Translations under genes and position numbers: made by a program
NCBI GenBank assembly: GCA_001584585.1
Contig: LSYV01000097.1
Location: forward strand, 22,212-69,485
Length of the DNA stretch: 47,274 nucleotides
Direction of reading: 5' to 3'
DNA from: Gonium pectorale
Taxonomy: Eukaryota; Chlorophyta; Chlorophyceae; Chlamydomonadales; Volvocaceae
Shown: positions 11,333 through 21,896 of the stretch, piece after piece
Layout: every line of letters begins with the position of its first letter
How positions within the stretch are numbered: position 1 is the first letter of the stretch
Notes under the pieces: generated by a model
Told to the model about the DNA's origin: nothing
Database searches by the model: none
The model's input: only the letters and a program-made list of their open reading frames with translations

Positions 11333-12617
11333 ATGTCCCTGAAACGAAAGCTCAAGGGCAAGAAGCCGCCAGAGGGCTGGGAGCTGATAGAGGAGGTCAT
11401 TGAGGATTTTGAGCAGCAGCTCAAGGAGGCAGTGAACGAGGAGCACGAGGGCAAGCGCAAGACGGAGCTCACATGGAAAATCCACCGCCTCCACTGGGAG
11501 AAGAACCGCTTCATTTTCGATCTCATGTACCAGCGCAAAGTGCTGTCCAGAGAGCTGGTGCGTGCGCTCGGGGAGGGGAAGGGACGCACGTTAGATTTGG
11601 GGCGGGAGTGATTGGCTGCATGTGCTGGGCGTGGCTCAGGTTTGGGGTACAGGTTCGCGTGCCGGGTGGTTCGCCGCGTGCCTTGCAAGACTGCTCCGTG
11701 GGTTTGGGCAACAATGAAAGGACTCAGCGGCCCGCCTGTCTCGATTCAGGCTTCAACGAACTTCCTCCTCAACCGTTTCCCCGACCCCGCACGGTCCTTC
11801 CCCGCTCCCCGTCCGCAGTTCGACTGGCTGGTACGGGAGAAGGTGGCTGACGGGGCGCTCATCGCAAAGTGGCGCAAGCCGGGCTACGAGATCCTGTGCT
11901 CCATGCTCGCCATCCAGAAGGGCAACCACAACTTCGGGACCACCAGCCACTGTCGCGTGCCCCTCCGGGCGCGCGCCAAGCAGCAGCGCATCACGGCCGA
12001 CGTTCAGACCGGCTGCATCTCGTGCGCGTCGGGAGACGGAAAGTAGGTGTCCTGCTGGCGCTGCGGGCCCGGGGGGAGGGGGGTTCTGCGGGAGGGCGGC
12101 GACGGCAGCCACCGCCAAGTAGCAACTTGATCCGCGGATGCGAAGGGGCGTGTGGAAGGAGGGGTCGAGCACTCGGGCATGTATAGATGGCCCAGGTGCC
12201 TTGGGACGCGCACGTGCTGGCGCCCACTGCCAACGCATACACACTGCTTCAGCCCCAGTCCGGCGACTCTTTGCTCCCTGCCTCCCGCTCACACCCGCCC
12301 TGCCTCCCGCTCACACCCTGTCACCCACTCTGGCCTCTGCCCTCCGCAGGTTCGGCGGGCCCGTGTGGTGGAACACCCCGCTCGACGAGGAGGACGGTGC
12401 CAAGCTGGAGGAGAACCGGACCACGTGGGGGCAGGGGGCGGGTGCGGGCGGCGCGCCGCCAGAGGATTTGGGCGGGCCAGGCCCGGGCCCAGGCCCCAGC
12501 AGCGGCAGTCGCAAGCGGCCGCCCTCGGACTTCGACGCGGAGGATGACGAGGACATGCCCGCGGAGGTGCGGGCGCGGCTAGATGCGCTCAAGAAGGGCA
12601 ACAAGGGGCTGGACTAG
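11333..12617 (+). CDS. BUD31: BUD31/G10 family pre-mRNA splicing factor, cysteine-poor and C-terminally extended
   Basis: Three exons: 11333-11557, 11819-12042 and 12350-12617, joined in phase, giving 238 residues. The N-terminus carries the G10 signature: a basic start, then KPPEGWELIEEVIEDFEQQL, EEHEGKRKTE, and WEKNRFIFDLMYQRKVLSRE. Exon 2 continues with LIAKWRKPGYEILCSMLAIQ, NFGTTSHCRVP and TGCISCASGDG. Canonical BUD31 is about 144 residues and ends in a cysteine-rich zinc-binding region (CCxxC, then NCxC, then a CxxCxCxxC cluster). Here only about four of those cysteines remain, and a roughly 90-residue acidic, Gly/Pro-rich tail with WWNTPLDEEDG replaces the normal end. BUD31 acts in the nucleus as a component of activated spliceosomes. 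Family membership is clear; full function in place of a canonical copy is doubtful. Confidence 0.88.
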
Positions 12618-14107
12618 CCGCCGCGGCCTGGGGCTCGGTGCTCGGTGCCGCTGGCTGCTGGCCGATGGCTGGACCGGCGGCGAGGCTTGGAGCTCGCAGC
12701 GAGAGAGGCTAACGCTGTTCTGCTTGTCGTGTCCAGCGGTCCGGAGGTAGTGGCAACGAGGGGTTGGAGTACCTCCCCTCCGGTATGGCATGCAGGGGGT
12801 CGCCTCTTGCGCCCCTAATGGCGGCGGCACGGCCGGGGCAGTTGCTGTAGGCTGGCGGCTGGCTGGCGATAGATCGGGACTAGTTGCTCGCGTGCCGAGC
12901 CCGCTGGCGGGTGGGGCTGCCGTGCTCGGTGACCGGTAGCGCGCCGGGCTGCGTGTCTGCCGGGTCGCCTCCCTTGGGGTAACGACAGAGCGCCTTTCGG
13001 GAGCTACGGTCTGAGCGGACCGGCTGGCGGGGCGCGCCGGGCTTGGCTTGGCGGGCACACGCTACTAAAGTACAGTGCGCATGCGGGGCAACGGGGGGCA
13101 AGGGGTTTCGAAAGGCAGACCCCCCACTGCGTTGTGCGGCGACGGCGACCCGTGGGTCTCGTCCGAGGAACCGTACGGCACAGGTACACAGGTGCATCCG
13201 CAGCGGCGAGTGCCGACGGCGCCTTCGCTTTCCCCCCGAGCGCACGAGCGAGGCGCCCCTGGGGCACCGCATGTGTGGTCCCCGGGTCTAGCATGTGGGT
13301 CGGCGTTGGGGCTGAATGTGCGCCTCGCGTGCTTTGGTGGGACGAGCTGTGGGTGGCTAGGAGGGTGGGTGAAGTGGCCCACTGTTCGCCAGCCGTGGTT
13401 GGAGCCGGTGCGGCTCAGGTGGCGGCAGCCGTGGCTGTCCAAAGTGCACCTACGGCGTCATGTGTGTTGCAAGGGGAGGAGGGTTTGCGTGCACACGTTA
13501 CGCCGACCCACGTACGGCAACACGCAGGCGCACGGTGTAGACAGCTGTGCTGGAGGTACTGCAGCTGAGGGGCGGGGCGCCGACAGGTGTTGTTGCGGTT
13601 TGGGAGTCGCTGCAAGCGTCTTCACAACGCAAGGCTATAGTTGGGAGCACTCCGGGGGTGATGCCCCGTGCACACCCGCGCACTGCTGAGCAAGCTAAGA
13701 CGCGGGGATTGGCGGGCCCTTTGCTGCCGGCGCTGTGTGTAAACGAGTATCTCAAAACAGAACCGGCGGTTGTCTCCTGTCTGTGCCAAACATAAGGGCC
13801 GGGCGGCGCTGCCTGGGAGGGTTTGGCGCGTGGCAGCAGCAGCTCCCAAGCGGGTTCCGCATGCCTGTCATGGCCGACACGCGCTGCCCTCTCTGCGGGG
13901 TGCGGATCTTCTGGAAGACCCCAGCTACAAAGGCGTACAGCCGTACGGCAGGCACAACCCACATAGACATAGACTGATAAGTAACGGGAAACAGCCCGAA
14001 AGGCAAGCGGTTAGGAGCTTCAAGAGGCAAATACGCAAAGTCCTCCAAAGTTAAAACTCTGCACGTCGGGCCAGCTGTTACACTGCAACAGCCTCTAATT
14101 AGGCAGC
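12618..14107. other. BUD31 3' UTR and spacer before the RING gene
   Basis: The segment follows the BUD31 stop and contains a TGTAA at 13738-13742. I see no exon with protein-like content; the open frames here are low-complexity. The last 130 bases before 14108 become AT-richer, as expected for the promoter and 5' UTR of the RING gene. Confidence 0.5.
13738..13742 (+). terminator. Possible TGTAA polyadenylation signal of BUD31
   Basis: This is the only TGTAA I found on the plus strand between the BUD31 stop and the RING gene. It implies a 3' UTR of about 1.1 kb, long but not exceptional for these algae. Confidence 0.35.
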
Positions 14108-16157
14108 ATGATATTTTTCTACTTCAATTCGGGTCAGGGCGGCCAGTGGTCAGTAGGACCGCTCATCGCCCTCATCCCTCTCGCCCTACAGTTAGCCCCC
14201 GTGCTCTTGGACTTCGTTCCATCCGTAAGTACTCACAGCGACAGCAGATTCTTCTTGATGCTGCTGGGCTGACGGAAGCACGCATTTGCGCAGTTGGAGG
14301 ACGTGTCCACGCAGCTGCGCAGGCCAAAGTCCGTGGCTGACGCTGTGTCCAGTCTGTTCACGACAGCGGTCCTGCACCTCATCATATCGCTCATCGGCAT
14401 CTGGGGCCTCATCCGCTTCGTGCGCTGGGTAGGTTCGTGCAGCAAGGCGGGTGGGGTCAGACGCGTCTCCTACCCACCCTCGCTGATCCCGTGTGTGCCA
14501 CACGTCCCCGTGCGTACCTTCCTCTCGACAGGTTTGCCAGAACGGCGGGTGGCGCTTCCTCTTGCGCTTGTTGTTGCAGGGCCACCAGGGCGGCCAGGCG
14601 TATGGGGCCCGAGCCGGCGCAGGCTGGGCCGGCGGGCTGGGCGGGGGCCAGGCGCGGCAGCCGCAGCAGCGGCGGGTGACTGTGGAGGAGGTGGCCGAGG
14701 CACTCAGCCGGCTGCCCACCGAGACGTACATGACGCCCGGGCAGCTGGCGGCGCTGCCGGTGCACGAGCTCAAGGTGGGCAGAGGATGTGGACTGTGGAG
14801 TACTGGGGCAGGGCTTGTCGCGAGGCGGCAGCGGGTGGTTACTATGGTAGTCGCCGTAGAGGACTGCGACCGGGGGAGGGGGGCGGCGGGGAGCAACACC
14901 GCCAGCGCTGGGCCGCAGCGCTGCTGCGTGGGGCGGCTTGGGTACGGCATGGGCGTGGGTATGGCCGGCGCGCAGCTGTGGGTAGGGGCGGGGGGGGGTA
15001 CTCAGTCCGAAAGCGTGGGGGGGGGGCTTCATAGATTGCTGAGCGGCCAGGGGCGTAGCCCGGCCCGTTGCTCCGCGCAGCCGGGTGTCGGGTGGGCGCC
15101 AGCAGCCGGTCGGGGCGCCCTCTTGAGTTGAACTTGCCCGGCCCTTTGCTGCTGTTGGCCTTGCCGCCTCGAGCCCTCCCCTGGTCTCCTCACCGCCGCT
15201 CCCGCTCCCGCGCACCGCACCCCGGGCGTAGGCGCTCCTGCACGGCCGCGGCCTGGAGCCGGTCCGCTGCCTGGAGAAGGGCGAGCTGGTGCGGCAGCTG
15301 CTGGAGCACGGCGGCTCGAGCGCCCACTCGTGCAGCATCTGCTGCGAGGACTACGCGGCCGGCAGCGCAGAGGAGGTGGAGCAGTCCGGGGCAAAGGCGG
15401 CGGTGGAGACAGGGTTGGAGGAGGCGGGGCGGCATGAGCATGCCGGCGCAGCCCGGAGCCCGGAGGCGACGGGGCGGTCCGCGGCGCCGGCGCCAGAGGC
15501 GGAGGCGGAGCCGGTCGTGCTCCGCGTGCTGCAGTGCGGGTGAGTGCTGGCTCGCGGCTCACTTCGGCCGAAGCTGCGAGCAGAGGGAGTAGGGCTGAAG
15601 TGGCGACTGCGCTAGCGGCCGTGCGCACGCGCCCCCGTGGAGCCCGCCATGGGTGGCCTGGGGGCTGCAGGGGCTGCGGCAAGGCTCAGCGATACCGCAT
15701 GCTCGCCACAGCCAGCGGGTGCCGGACGGCCCGGAGCGGCGGGCTTGCCGTCCAACTTGCCGTCACTGCCTCGCTTCCTGGCACTCCAGCCTGATATTCC
15801 ACCCGTGCCGATCCGCACCCGCACCATCGACGTCGTGCCATGGTGCCAAGTACGCGTATGTGTGTTATTGATCTGGGACTGCCGGTATCTGCAGCCTCGT
15901 AGTTGTGCCCCTTGAAAGTACAGTAGCACGTGACATCCCCCTGCCTTGCCCTGCCGCCGCGCGCGTTGTGCGCGGGCCGCAGGCACCGCTTCCACGTGGA
16001 GTGTGTGGACAAGTGGTTCCTGTCCGCCACCGACTACACGCGGACGCCCGCCTGTCCGCTCTGCAACGCACCGCTGCTGCGGGAGCAGCCGCAACCGCAG
16101 GCCCAGGACCGGCCGCATGCCCCGCAGCACGCGGGACGGCAGCAGGCGGCGCGGTAG
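14108..16157 (+). CDS. Membrane-anchored RING-H2 finger protein (probable E3 ubiquitin ligase), 325 aa
   Basis: Five exons join in phase: 14108-14224, 14294-14428, 14532-14774, 15232-15539 and 15983-16157. Two hydrophobic helices (about residues 18-37 and 62-82, LHLIISLIGIWGLIRFVRW) suggest a membrane anchor. Residues 166-190 (LHGRGLEPVRCLEKGELVRQ) resemble the short SAP-like helix that precedes the RING in some ligases such as the RNF34 group. The RING is C199-x2-C202, C267-x-H269-x2-H272-x2-C275, then C292-x2-C295: a C3H2C3 RING-H2 with the usual Trp (W279) and Pro (P293). The loop between C202 and C267 is 64 residues, Ala/Glu-rich and far longer than normal. By family knowledge it should recruit an E2 and ubiquitinate targets at a membrane; its substrates are unknown. 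Confidence 0.85.
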
Positions 16158-18831
16158 GGGCGGCGGTTGGCGCGGTGCAGTGCGCTTCCTGGCTGGCGTC
16201 TTGCTGCCTAATGCGACCCGTGATTCGAAACCCCGACTTCAGCTGCTGCTGGCGCACTAGGTTGCAGCGGGCAGGCCAACAAGAATGCGGCTCGGCCTCC
16301 AGGGACGGCGGACGGGCGTAGTGGTTGGCGCTGAGGTACGGGGTGCGCTCGCTACGCAGGATGAAACGCGGCAATGAGGGAAGCCACACCTCCACGGTCG
16401 TAAACGCCCCAAGGCGCGGCGCTTCCGGCTGGCAGGGCGGGCGGGCAGGTTGGTACAAGGCCAGGCGGGCGAGGCAAACGAGCAGACGCGCCCTCCTTGC
16501 GCCTTGGCGGCTGAAGATGCCAGTGCTGAGCACCATGTTACAATCAGCGAGGCGGATGCCGATCTGGATGCGGTCCTCTTGGCGTATAGGCATAACGAAC
16601 GAGCTTTTGGTGTACATACGGCCCCTGCTGGCTCCTGGGCTGTACCGGTTTGCGTTCCTGTAGGCTAGGCCAGATCCTATATGCACCGTTCAGCGTTCAC
16701 CGGTGTCCGCGACGCGACCCGTTTCCCTGTTTCACTACCCACGCCGACATGCGTGAAAGAACGGCATTGTGTGTACGGTAGCTGGCTGCGTGCATCCTTT
16801 GGTGGTCGGAAGTTTGATCTGGTTGACCTGTTTAACGGTGTTACCAGTGGGCTGAGCCCTGACTGTCGCGAACGGGTGGCCCCGTTCCGGATGAAGTGTG
16901 AGCTTATCTCCCTGTCTGTGTTTTCATTTTTGCCAAGACCGGGAGGCGTGCGGTGCGCCATGGTGTGTTCCCATCCACTCCCTCTACATTTTGACGACGG
17001 TGGCGAGTTTCAGGTGGCAGTCCTGTACATGTCTGGTACCACGACCGGATGCTGATCATGGTGACGCGACCCCACCTGAGCTGGCTGGGGTGGCCTCAGC
17101 TCGGAACTGCGTGTTACGTATGCGTGCCGGAGTGCGGAAAACAGTCGTGGGTGGCTAATGTGAGTCTGTAGGCGCAGGCGGGCGCAGACGCAAAGCGTGT
17201 GGCATCCTGGCACCGACTTGCAACAACTTGCAGAGCTCCTGCTGTCTACTAATCCGAGCGGTGCAATGCTGGGGTAGTAAAGAAATGGAAACGGGTCGCG
17301 TCGTGGGCACCGAATCGCATGCTCAGTAGGAGGAGGAACGGCGGTCTTTGTAGTGTTAAAAGGCGACCTACAAAACTTCGACGCCAGCGACGAGCGGACC
17401 GTGCTGTAGCATGCCTTTCTGGGGGTAGCCGCATTACACGCAGGCTAGTTGGCGTCGCAACAGGAGGTGCCGTGGCGGCAAGGGCGTCGGGGTCCGCTCC
17501 ACCCGGCGACGGGCCTGGGCGGCCGGGTGGCCAGCGGCCAGCCGCCTCTACGCACCACCGCAGCGGCAGATACAGATACAGGTTGACAGGCTCCCCACAG
17601 GGGGTCGCAGCAGCGCGTGCGAGTTACGATGCACCACGTGCGTAATGCATTTCAGCTAGTAATAATGATGAGCATGCGAACTCCAGGAAGCATGCCACGG
17701 CCGGTGCCTTGCAGCCATGACAATGACAACGGACGAACGGAGTCGCCCGCAGGCACGACTGCCCTGCCGTATAGGAAGGTGAGCAGTCACTTTGCAACGG
17801 GAGTCGGGAGCATCTGAGCAACAGGAGCAGCAGGGAGCAAACCCAGGGCCCCGGTCAGCGGGCCGGCCGGCCTCGCCTGTGCGCGCGCGCAGCGTGGTGC
17901 GGAATGCACCCTTGAAGCAGCGGTTAGGGGCCGTCCTCACGACGGATTTGCAGGTACGGGCTGCGGGGCGATATCGGGGAACGCCAGGCAGCCAAACGAC
18001 ATAATGTTAAAAGCGAACAATCCAATTCTTGCATCGCCACAGGGCGGGAGGCTTGACGGTGAGGCGCCCGGGGCCGTGCGCGCATTCCGGAAGCTGCGGG
18101 GTGCAGGGTTACCGGGGGTAGTGTTTGTCTCAAATGGGGCGGGGCGAGTAGGGGCGCCGCGTGCAGGGCAGGCTCCACCATGGGTTAATGCGTATCGGAT
18201 CCCAGAAACCAAACCCCACGATCCCCGCCGTTTGTGGCGGGCTTGTAAAGTTCATGCCAAGGTCCACCTGCCCCCCGCCTGGCTACCGCTGTGTCTCGCC
18301 CACCAACACTTGAAGAGAGGCCAGCCGGCCACCCAGTGGTTTACGCCAACCGCAGTGGGTCTACTGCGCTACTCCCCATTGCATGGCAGGTAGCCCCGCA
18401 ATTGACGCATGCGTTGTCCTTCCGGGACATATACGCCTGGGCGGGGCGCAGATCGGGCAATCAAGCAGGATGGACGGGACCCAGTATGCCCTCGATTGCG
18501 TTGCCGACCCATTCCGGTGTGTTACGTGTGTAATGCGGAGTGCAGAAAACAGGTCCAAGAACTAGCTAGCATACGCATCCCGGTGTGTGAGAGAAGTGTT
18601 GGGCGGGGATGAGGTTGGGTTGCCTGGTGACTGATATCGTACCTGACGAGCTGACGACTGACTACCTATGGTTTGACGCAGGGCGCCGACGCCGCTGGAA
18701 CCTCTGTCGGGCTGTTGCCCCTGCCTCCCCTCCCCCCCCTTCCCACCCTCATCCTGCCCTTAGCCCCTTTTACCCCCATGCCCCACCTCCGCAACGTTGG
18801 ACCCGCCCCCACACCCGCAACCGCAGCCACC
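16158..18831. other. 3' UTR of the RING gene and long spacer
   Basis: No convincing exon was found in 2.7 kb. The segment has a partial copy of dispersed repeat A (16452-16492) and two related stretches of about 40 bases at 17108-17150 and 18516-18552. A pyrimidine-rich run (18715-18770) precedes the CAG at 18825-18827. I looked here for the PI3K-like kinase domain that should precede the FATC tail and did not find it. Confidence 0.5.
16452..16492 (+). repeat. Dispersed repeat A, partial diverged copy
   Basis: About 40 bases (GGTACAAGGCCAGGCGGGCG, then AGGCAAACGAGCAGACG) align with 8992-9034 with roughly 80 percent identity by eye. The rest of the element is not recognisable here. Confidence 0.45.
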
Positions 18832-19113
18832 ATGCGGAGCTCCGTGCTCCGTAGCCTGGCCAACTGCAACAATCGCGCAGTGCTGGAGCGGCTCAACAAG
18901 GCATGTCCGCAGGTGCCGCTCGACCCGAGCGCAGCGGCGGCGGCAGCTGCAGCCGGAGGCGACCCCGGCGGGCGGCCCACGCCTCCCTCCGTGGGCGGTC
19001 CCCCGCCGCCCTCTCCCTACGTGCTGCTGCCTGGAGCGGCGGAGCTGATCGCGGCGGCGCAGGACCCCAAGAACCTGTGCCGCATGGAGCCCACGTGGCA
19101 CCCATGGTTCTGA
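18832..19113 (+). CDS. Isolated TRRAP/Tra1-type FATC tail (93 aa or terminal exon)
   Basis: The open frame ends AELIAAAQDPKNLCRMEPTW then HPWF and stop. This is the FATC signature closing PI3K-related kinases, and the CRM.P.WHPW form matches the TRRAP/Tra1 branch, the scaffold of histone acetyltransferase complexes. Before it are RSLANCNNRAVLERLNKACP and an Ala/Gly/Pro linker. A full TRRAP is several thousand residues, but no FAT or kinase domain lies in the 2.7 kb upstream, where the next gene is the RING protein. The ATG sits in a strong context (GCCACCATGC) directly after CAG at 18825-18827, so the piece can be read as a stand-alone 93-aa gene or as a terminal exon cut off from its body. 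FATC identity is strong; gene status is open. Confidence 0.6.
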   Translation: MRSSVLRSLANCNNRAVLERLNKACPQVPLDPSAAAAAAAAGGDPGGRPTPPSVGGPPPPSPYVLLPGAAELIAAAQDPKNLCRMEPTWHPWF

Positions 19114-19519
19114 GGGGCGGGGGCAGGGGGGCGCTGCGGGCTGGATTCCCTGAGGGGAGAAGAGGGGGGGGGACAAGGGTGCAAGGGGGCTAATGGGGGC
19201 CCACGGGTCCGCGGAGGGTGAGCCGGCCAGCCTTCATCGTGGAGGTTGGATGGAGGGGCGGCACGGCGGGCGGGCGGGCGGGGCAGAGACGTCTGGATCC
19301 GGTGCGGCTTTGACACAACGCAAATGCGTGGACGCACTCGGGACTGTCGGCTGTCCGGAGGCTGCCGTACTTCCATGCCGTACTAATGCCGCACCCCACA
19401 AACCGCATTGGAAGGTATTGCGTTGGCATTGGTCAGAGCACGCCTTCCACTGTTGCTACATCACGGCTTTCCTGGCGAGTCCTAAGCCACCGAGCGTTCC
19501 TTCTGCATTCACTACTAGT
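19114..19519. other. Spacer between the FATC tail and the nuclease-like gene
   Basis: 406 bases with no exon that I can support. It should contain the 3' end of the FATC transcript and the promoter of the following gene. A G-rich block lies at 19117-19200. Confidence 0.45.
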
Positions 19520-21666
19520 ATGCAATCACCTGCGCCAGGATCCCTTCTCGGCTTACTTTCCGATTGGGGAGTCTCGTCTGAATACATCGAGAAGCCGCCC
19601 AGCGGTTTTGTCTCTTGGCTTGACTTGGAAACCCGTAAGTAATTGTCATGTTGTGCGACAGAGTTCAGCGTATTCTCAATTGATAGGGCTGGCAATGGCA
19701 CCCTGTTCCCTGCATCTAGGTTTCAATGCTTATGATTGGGCTGATTGGTTTGACGAGTCCACTGTGGACGAGTTCAAGCGCATCGGCTGCACTCGTCCGC
19801 GTCAGCTTGTGCTAAAGCTCATCCGCGAACTCGCAAAAGGTAAGACCTCGGGGCAACATCGCTGCCGGACCGACCTGACCGACGGCCTACGGCTCTACAC
19901 AGCCCGCAGATTCGTCCGTGAGCGCCTCAAGCAGTCCCAAAGCACTTGTCTCCCTGTCTCCACCTATACTGGCTGTCGCAGGCGATCGCCCCAGCGCGCT
20001 CCTCTCAGCCCGTCTGCATCGCCCGAGGGATCGTGATCGGTCGTCAAGCAGCCGCCAGGCGTCGTACCCGTGCCATCCGTCAAGTCTCCAACCGTGGGAG
20101 CGCGTGCGGCCGCGGGACAGGGCTCCTGGCGCTGCTCCTGTGTCGCTCCATGCCGACATCATCCGCCACCAGGACTGGGCGGACTCGCTATACCTGGTCG
20201 ACGGCCTGACGCTCAGGCAAGGGAGGGCTGGGTGCGTGCCACCTGGGGTGTGCCATACCAAAGTCCATAGTATGCTACCCACGAGGAGGGGCTTTGTGCC
20301 CGGGGCCCTGACTTGAGAGCCATGCAAACATGAAGGCCGAACTGGTACTTTGTTGCACTGGGCACTGCGTTAGGGATTAGGCCCGAATCATTTAGGTAAT
20401 GGTCAGCGCGTCCCTAGCATCTTTGGAGTTGCCCACCGCAGGCAACATTGTCCCATGGACTACGGCTTCCCCAGCGAGGCCATGGCGCTGTACAGTCAGG
20501 TGCTGCAGCCCCTCATCAGCTTTGTTCGCCTGCTGCCTGAGCCAGGGGCCTCATCTGCAGAGTGGCTGCCGGACGTCTCCACCACGCTCCTTGCACCCAA
20601 GGTCCAGGAGCATGAGGGACAGTCGCGGCGGATACGCGGCTTCCAGACGTTCTACCCCGACTTCATGCTGTGCGTAGGACGCGGCCGTCGCGGCCCCGGC
20701 GGAGGCAGCGGCCCTGGCGGTGGCGGCAGCCCTGGCAGCGGAGGCTGCGGCCCCGGTGAAGGCAGCGGCCCCGGCGGAGGCAGCGGCCCCGGCGGAGGCG
20801 GTGCCCTGGCATGCAGGGAGCTGCCCGGCCGATCGCTTCGCTGCTTGTGTGTTGGTGATGTGAAAGCGTACATCGCGCTGATGACGCCGCGTGGGGAGCC
20901 GCTGCCGCTGCTGGACCTGTGGCGCAACAATGATCGACGAGCACGGAACCTTATCTCCCAGGTACGTGCGGCCTATGTAGCTACCGGGGGGTGGGGGGGG
21001 GGGGTGGAGTAGGATCAAACGGCCGGGCTTGCCAGTTGCCGGCGAGCTGGGACTTGCTCAGATCGAACGTTGCCACTCGCTCCCACCCTCCTGTAGGAGG
21101 TACTGTGGCATGCTGGCCGGCCGGCTGTCGTGTGCCGTCCGTAACTAGGCGGAGAGCCTGCGCGCTTCGTCCGTCGCCATCAACCCATCTTGACATGCCC
21201 CTTGTGAGTTAATCTGCGCGTGGCTCCCCTGCCGTGCCCTCGGATGTAGTCCTGCTCCTGAAGCCTGTGTCCCTGCACCCACATGCCCCCCTCCCCTCGA
21301 CAGGTGTACACGTACATGGTGACCTGCGGTACGCTGTACGGCTTCCTCACCTGCTACGACGCCACGTGGCTCTTCCACTGCCCCGCGGAGGACCGGAGCA
21401 CGCTGCTCGTGTCCGCTCCCTTCCTCGCCGGTGCGGAGCACACGCCCGAGGAGCCCCGCGCGACGACCCGCGGGGCGCTGGCATACCTGATGCTCCTCAG
21501 CGTCACCAACGCGGCCCAGGCGCCCCCACGCATGCCGACCCACGGGTCGGGCGACGGCAGCGGCACCAGCCGTAGTGGAGCGGGCAAAAGGCGGCGCGCT
21601 GGCCGGAGCGCTCGCAGCAGCAGTGGCGCGGCGGGCGGCGGCAGCGGCGGCGGCAGCGACTCGTAG
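19520..21666 (+). CDS. Crinkler-class PD-(D/E)XK nuclease-like protein, 479 aa
   Basis: Five exons join in phase: 19520-19634, 19720-19839, 19910-20231, 20442-20961 and 21304-21666. The N-terminal part has ETRFNAYDWADWFDESTVDE. The core in exons 4-5 reads FQTFYPDFMLC (Pro258-Asp259), then after a Gly-rich insert CLCVGDVKAYI (Asp325-x-Lys327), then QVYTYM, then YGFLTCYDATWLF. PD...(D/E)xK followed by QxYxYM and the YG.LT.YD.TW strand matches the restriction-endonuclease-like domain found in Crinkler-type and related effector proteins of eukaryotes, often joined to a protein kinase. The protein ends in a Ser/Gly-rich tail with a KRRR cluster. The adjacent kinase remnant supports the assignment. 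Whether it cuts DNA is inference. An alternative GC donor after 20216 would shorten exon 3 without changing the frame. Confidence 0.65.
20681..20815 (+). repeat. Gly-rich imperfect repeat within the nuclease-like exon
   Basis: GGCGGAGGCAGCGGCCC-like units repeat imperfectly and encode about 40 residues of Gly, Ser and Pro. They sit between the two catalytic motifs of the PD-(D/E)XK core. Confidence 0.8.
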
Positions 21667-21896
21667 GAAATAGAAGAGGGCTGGGGCAGCCGGTCGCTTA
21701 TCTCGCGGGGCAGCCCACAGCTCCCTCTAGTCAAACATCGTTTCTGTGCTGCAAGCAATTTTGGCGCTCTGCCTGCCTTGCCTCGCATTGCTGGATGACT
21801 GTGAGCCGGCTGGTCGGACACGCCCCTACGCTCTGGCCTCTGCGCCTCTGGCCGACACGCGCTAACGCATTGCGCCTGGACGGCCGTTTGGTGCAG

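Noticed and set aside
16681..17055. 124-codon plus-strand frame after the RING gene
   Set aside because: Mixed codon usage unlike neighbours, no motif, and no splice context; probably 3' UTR.
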